Position numbers and translations under genes: made by a program. This document shows positions 7,297 to 10,000 of a stretch of DNA of 10,000 nucleotides, piece after piece. Under the pieces are notes generated by a model. That model was given only the letters and a program-made list of their open reading frames with translations, searched no databases and had not been told where the DNA came from. Location: assembly GCA_034096865.1 (NCBI GenBank), contig JAWQFJ010012248.1:1-10000 (forward strand), read 5' to 3'. Numbering within the stretch: position 1 is the stretch's first letter; every line of letters starts with the position of its first letter. Source of the DNA: Theodoxus fluviatilis. Taxonomy: Eukaryota; Mollusca; Gastropoda; Cycloneritida; Neritidae.

Positions 7297-7427
7297 CAGG
7301 CATTACGTGTAATGCCTAGATATTTTAGTCATTTCATGAAATGACTGAGTGAAATAGTCATTTCGTTTAATGACTGAAATGTTCAGTCATTACACTTAAT
7401 GCCTGGTTTAACATAATGCCTGTAACA
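7297..7427 (-). repeat. right terminal inverted repeat with palindrome array
   Basis: Mirror of 4368-4498 with one mismatch in 131 bp. The four 20-bp palindromes lie at 7298-7317, 7327-7346, 7356-7375 and 7385-7404, again 29 bp apart. Identity drops sharply inward of 7297, and the 199-bp duplication of the left side is absent. Confidence 0.92.
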
Positions 7428-7431
7428 TATA
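7428..7431. repeat. target-site duplication, right copy (TATA)
   Basis: TATA directly after the terminal CCTGTAACA, matching 4364-4367. See the left copy for the caveat that TATA is palindromic. Confidence 0.65.
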
Positions 7432-7444
7432 GACGCCAGTGAAA

Positions 7445-7612
7445 GACAGGTAAAGCATATCGGTTGCAAGAGCAATACAAGAATTTACAGAGCCCTGTCT
7501 TCAGGGGAAGACACAAAGAACGGGGTAAGAAAAGAGGCAGGGTTTATTGGTAACAAGAGCAATACAAGATTACACAGATCTCTGTCTTCAGGGGAAGACA
7601 TGAAGAACGGGG
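7445..7612. repeat. 87-bp diverged tandem duplication with hairpin
   Basis: CAAGAGCAATACAAGA at 7467-7482 recurs at 7554-7569, and CTGTCTTCAGGGGAAGACA recurs 87 bp later, followed by AAGAACGGGG in both units. Each unit carries the perfect 6-bp stem GTCTTC/GAAGAC with an AGGG loop. A partial third copy may start near 7619 (ACAAGAGGACAAT). There is no coding signal. Confidence 0.75.
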
Positions 7613-7902
7613 AAACAGACAAGAGGACAATTAGCTCCGTCGAGATCGAGACACACTCGCGAAGACAGAGTGATCTTTTCCTACTTCTAGGGAAACATTG
7701 GCGCGTCGCTTACAAAATCTGTGAAACGATGGGATTTTACCGTCCTATTTCACGGTCACTTGTAAGTTGTCGCTGCGAACGAGGCCTATTCACAAAACGT
7801 CGACCCAGATTTGTACCGGTCCAATCAGATTGAACAAACTGTGGTAGGGATTGAAACCCTCATTAGGTATTTCAAGTTACCTCCCCTAGAACGCGAGGTC
7901 AT

Positions 7903-7960
7903 CACGTGGGGGCAGTCGCTGCTTATAAGAGGGGCTGTCGGGGAGAGAGAGGAAGAGAAT
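7903..7960 (+). promoter_or_regulatory. candidate RNA polymerase II promoter (E-box plus TATA)
   Basis: A palindromic E-box CACGTG at 7903-7908 is followed 16 bp later by TATAAG at 7924-7929 in a GC-rich setting, then by a GA-rich leader. Transcription would be expected to start near 7955. About 400 bp downstream is a consensus splice donor, so the stretch could be the first exon of a plus-strand gene, or the promoter of a solo LTR. The rest of 7620-7900 shows nothing. Confidence 0.35.
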
Positions 7961-8100
7961 ACGGGAGACTGACGCCTGACTGACAGAATAAGGGAGATTG
8001 ACACCTCGCCGATTGATACGAGAGCAGATGGTATTAAATGAGATTGGATTTGATATATGGATGTTGCGGACAGTATTGCTCGGAGTAAGAGCACATTACT

Positions 8101-8327
8101 GGTGAAGGAAGTTCACGCTCAGAGTTCGGCCAGGTGAAGGAAGTTCACGTTCAGAGTTCGGCCAGGTGAAGGAAGTTCACGTTCAGAGTTCGGCCAGGTG
8201 AAGGAAGTTCACGCTCAGAGTTCGGCCAGGTGAAGGAAGTTCGTACTCGGAATTCGGTTACACTAGGGAGAAGGCTCGTGCTCGGAGTTTAGCTGTGTTC
8301 GGAGCAGGCTCACCAGCACTGAATTCG
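8101..8327 (+). repeat. 32-bp tandem repeat, five clear units plus two decayed units
   Basis: Units at 8101-8132, 8133-8164, 8165-8196 and 8197-8228 differ at a single position (CACGCTC versus CACGTTC). The fifth at 8229-8260 is diverged, and two degenerate units follow to about 8327, ending GAATTCG. The unit start GGTGAAGG after GGCCA makes a donor-like CAGGTGAAG at each of the first unit junctions. The array ends exactly at GTAAGT (8328-8333). The length of 32 is not a multiple of three, so it is unlikely to be coding. Confidence 0.92.
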
Positions 8328-8333
8328 GTAAGT
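8328..8333 (+). promoter_or_regulatory. candidate 5' splice site
   Basis: GTAAGT directly follows the last degenerate repeat unit (GAATTCG), a full match to the intronic donor consensus. It would close a first exon starting near 7955. No matching coding exon is seen downstream in the window. Confidence 0.35.
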
Positions 8334-9558
8334 GTTGAATGTGTGTTCTGGAATGAGAGTGCGTGCGATTGTTGCTGATCAGAATGGCGAGCGAGCACGT
8401 GGCGTTCTGTCGGGTGTCAATCCCCTCACCAAGTCTCTTTCCCCCCGTGCGTGAACGGACCCACAGCAGAACCTTTGCGTGTCGGCTGCATTTTCTTCCA
8501 CACATTGAATATTGATGCAATTGATATTGCTGTTTTCTAGTATTAAAAAAGTCAAATCAGGTAACAGAACAAAACACTGTTGTTAGTCTCTGCGACATCT
8601 TGGCCTTTCTTTCTCCCCTGTAATCTGTCCTGCATACTCTCTTTCCGTCTTTTCTAGTATTTGTTTAGTTACAAAACGCAAAACATAACAAATTCTTACA
8701 CTCGACACACGCTTGTGTGTGCATTCATACCCACAGAAAGCAGACATGCTAAACATATCCGGGCAGATCAACCCTTACATCACTACATATTTCTGATGCC
8801 TACCTTGACAAGATCTCATCCAATAAACACACCACCCCAGTGGTGCTACATGTTGAGAAAGGAATCCAGTTCAAATGACCCTCACATGCAGGTGCGTAAG
8901 ACACATGGTTTCTAAGTCTATCTCAGTGACCCAATGAGAGAGTACCAACCACCGAAATGCCTCCGACCAACCACAATGAGCTGCTTTCTCGGCGCCAGAG
9001 AAACTAAAGAGCAGTCAGAGAATGGGCTCTCCCAGTGCTCAGCGCCATAGTGGTGAAACAGTTTGTCTTTGATGATTGACATGCGTGGACTGAATCAGAC
9101 TGCAGGAGACGGCTGAGGACCGACAGGTCTTACTCTGTGACACCGCCAGGCGCCTTTGAGCGGGATTCTGAAATTCGCACAATCAAAACGTCCTTGCCTA
9201 CTAGTATACACCCACACTGGCACGAACTTATTTCCACGAGAGGGGGAAGCAACGAAACAAAAGTAACAGTATACATGACTGCCGATGGATATGAGGATTG
9301 AAAAAGAGCTACTCACCAAACGTGAACGCGATCTTCCACACAGCGGTGAGCTACAGATATGGAGAGAAAAATATCATCCTATGGAATTTCCCCCAGTGTG
9401 TGAAACACCTCGCTCAGGGAAGCATGCGTAGTGGGGAAAGCGGCAGTTTGCTGTCGACTACTGGTTTGTGCGGCGGAGTGCAGTGAGAGAGAGGCAGAAC
9501 ACGCTGCAATGACGGTGGCATGTCAGCATTCTCGCACACGCGGCTAATTACAGTGAAG
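8334..9558. other. no recognisable gene
   Basis: Several short open frames (62-85 codons, both strands) show no motif. A pyrimidine-rich stretch leads to TTTTCTAG at 8650-8657, and the 12-mer TTTTCTAGTATT also occurs at 8533-8544. Both could act as splice acceptors for the donor at 8328, but neither opens a long frame. I see nothing else to annotate. Confidence 0.5.
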
Positions 9559-9579
9559 CGTCATCCGTCATCCGTCATC
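9559..9579. repeat. (CGTCATC)3 tandem repeat
   Basis: Three exact 7-bp units. It is short, at the upstream edge of the GC-rich segment that follows. Confidence 0.9.
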
Positions 9580-9630
9580 CTTCCGCCTGAAGTAGCTCTC
9601 TGAGATCGGAGGTAAATCGCTCTCGCTGGT

Positions 9631-9767
9631 TTTTGGCGCCGGTTTCGTTTTCGCGCCTTTTTGAAAAGCGTTTCGCGTGTGAAAGCAGACGCTTCTCGCC
9701 GCTTCTACTCGTCGCCACTCTCGCTTTGGACATCAAAATAGTTTTTGCGCCTTTTTGAAAGCGTTTC
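9631..9767. promoter_or_regulatory. GC-rich promoter-like segment with E2F-like sites and a repeated motif
   Basis: TTTTGGCGCC (9631-9640) and TTTTCGCGCC (9648-9657) both fit the E2F consensus TTTSSCGC. The motif GCGCCTTTTTGAAAAGCGTTTC at 9653-9674, broken here into GCGCCTTTTTG and AAAGCGTTTC halves, recurs at 9747-9767 with one base missing. CpG dinucleotides are frequent compared with the rest of the window. The direction of any transcript is unclear, and the adjoining GA tract continues out of the window. Confidence 0.3.
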
Positions 9768-9798
9768 ACTTTTTCTATGCGTGTGTGTGTCATTACTT

Positions 9799-9800
<2 letters not shown>

Positions 9801-9865
<65 letters not shown>

Positions 9866-10000
9866 GAGAGAGATAGAGACAGAGAGAGAGAGAGAAAGAG
9901 AGAGAGAGAGGGAGAGAGAGGAAGGAAGGAAGCAAGGGAGGGAGGGAGGGAGGGTGGGGGGAGGGAGGGAGGGAAAGAGAGAGAGAGAGTGAGAGAGAGA
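9801..10000. repeat. (GA)n microsatellite grading into GGGA/GGAA repeats, runs off the window
   Basis: About 110 bp of nearly pure GA is followed by GGAA, AGGG and GGGA steps at 9920-9975, then GA again to the window end. It is a second purine-strand tract like the one at 204-524, in the same strand orientation. Open frames through it are artefacts. Confidence 0.95.

Larger units (their letters stand above)
4368..7427 (-). mobile_element. Ginger-like DNA transposon, full length with both termini
   Basis: A 3,060-bp element is delimited by inverted repeats at 4368-4498 and 7297-7427, 131 bp each with a single mismatch, and by a TATA target duplication. Termini read TGTTACAGG and CCTGTAACA, matching the 5'-TGTNR ends I recall for Ginger transposons. 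The minus strand carries a decayed three-exon gene for an integrase-type DDE transposase. It occupies most of the interior, with its promoter side at the right end and its 3' end toward the left. No RT, LTR or capsid gene is present, so this is a cut-and-paste transposon and not a retrotransposon. Four frameshifts, one stop and a missing zinc-binding half make this copy non-autonomous. Confidence 0.85.

Noticed and set aside
4368..7427. Reading the element as an LTR retrotransposon
   Set aside because: The terminal repeats are inverted, not direct, and there is no RT, protease or primer-binding site inside.
7845..7862. tRNA B-box or SINE promoter (GGGATTGAAACCCT)
   Set aside because: It does not match the B-box consensus on either strand, and no A-box or cloverleaf could be placed.
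9575..9935. Minus-strand frames of 72 and 76 codons
   Set aside because: One crosses the GA tract and the other the repeated GC-rich motif; neither shows protein-like composition.

Overview
The window looks like repeat-rich, mostly non-coding DNA from an animal nuclear genome. Evidence for this: long GA and GT microsatellites, candidate spliceosomal introns, and decayed transposable-element genes with no bacterial-style gene packing. A mollusc, perhaps a gastropod, is my best guess. It rests on recollection that this retropepsin type and this integrase-like transposase are abundant in molluscs, so treat it as inference. I see no intact host protein-coding gene.

Layout. 1-1030 holds duplicated AT-rich motifs, a 320-bp GA tract, a small CRE-like duplication, a dispersed-repeat-like segment ending in a GACA/CA tail, and a 35-bp tandem repeat. 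1284-2050 is a diverged tandem array with candidate minus-strand splice donors. 2423-3570 is a broken gypsy-type retrotransposon fragment: a zinc knuckle, then a retropepsin, then an acidic linker, with no reverse transcriptase. 3879-4151 is a GT/GA/GT microsatellite.

The best result is a complete 3,060-bp cut-and-paste transposon at 4368-7427. It is bounded by 131-bp terminal inverted repeats (one mismatch) and a 4-bp TATA target-site duplication. Its ends start TGTTA and end TAACA. On the minus strand it carries a degenerate three-exon gene for a gypsy-integrase-like DDE transposase, resembling the integrase of KRBA2-like proteins. This combination fits the Ginger group of DNA transposons. 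Each end carries four 20-bp palindromes at an exact 29-bp spacing, which look like an ordered array of protein-binding sites.

7440-8340 contains an 87-bp duplication, a TATA/E-box promoter candidate, and a 32-bp tandem repeat that runs into a consensus splice donor, possibly the first exon of a plus-strand transcript leaving the window. 8334-9558 is featureless to me. 9559-9800 has E2F-like sites and repeated GC-rich motifs, and the window ends in another long GA tract.

How the parts work together: the only functional unit is the transposon. An active relative's transposase would be expected to bind the palindrome arrays, while this copy's own gene has at least four frameshifts and one in-frame stop. 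The gypsy fragment is a dead remnant, and the rest is tandem-repeat and promoter-like sequence.
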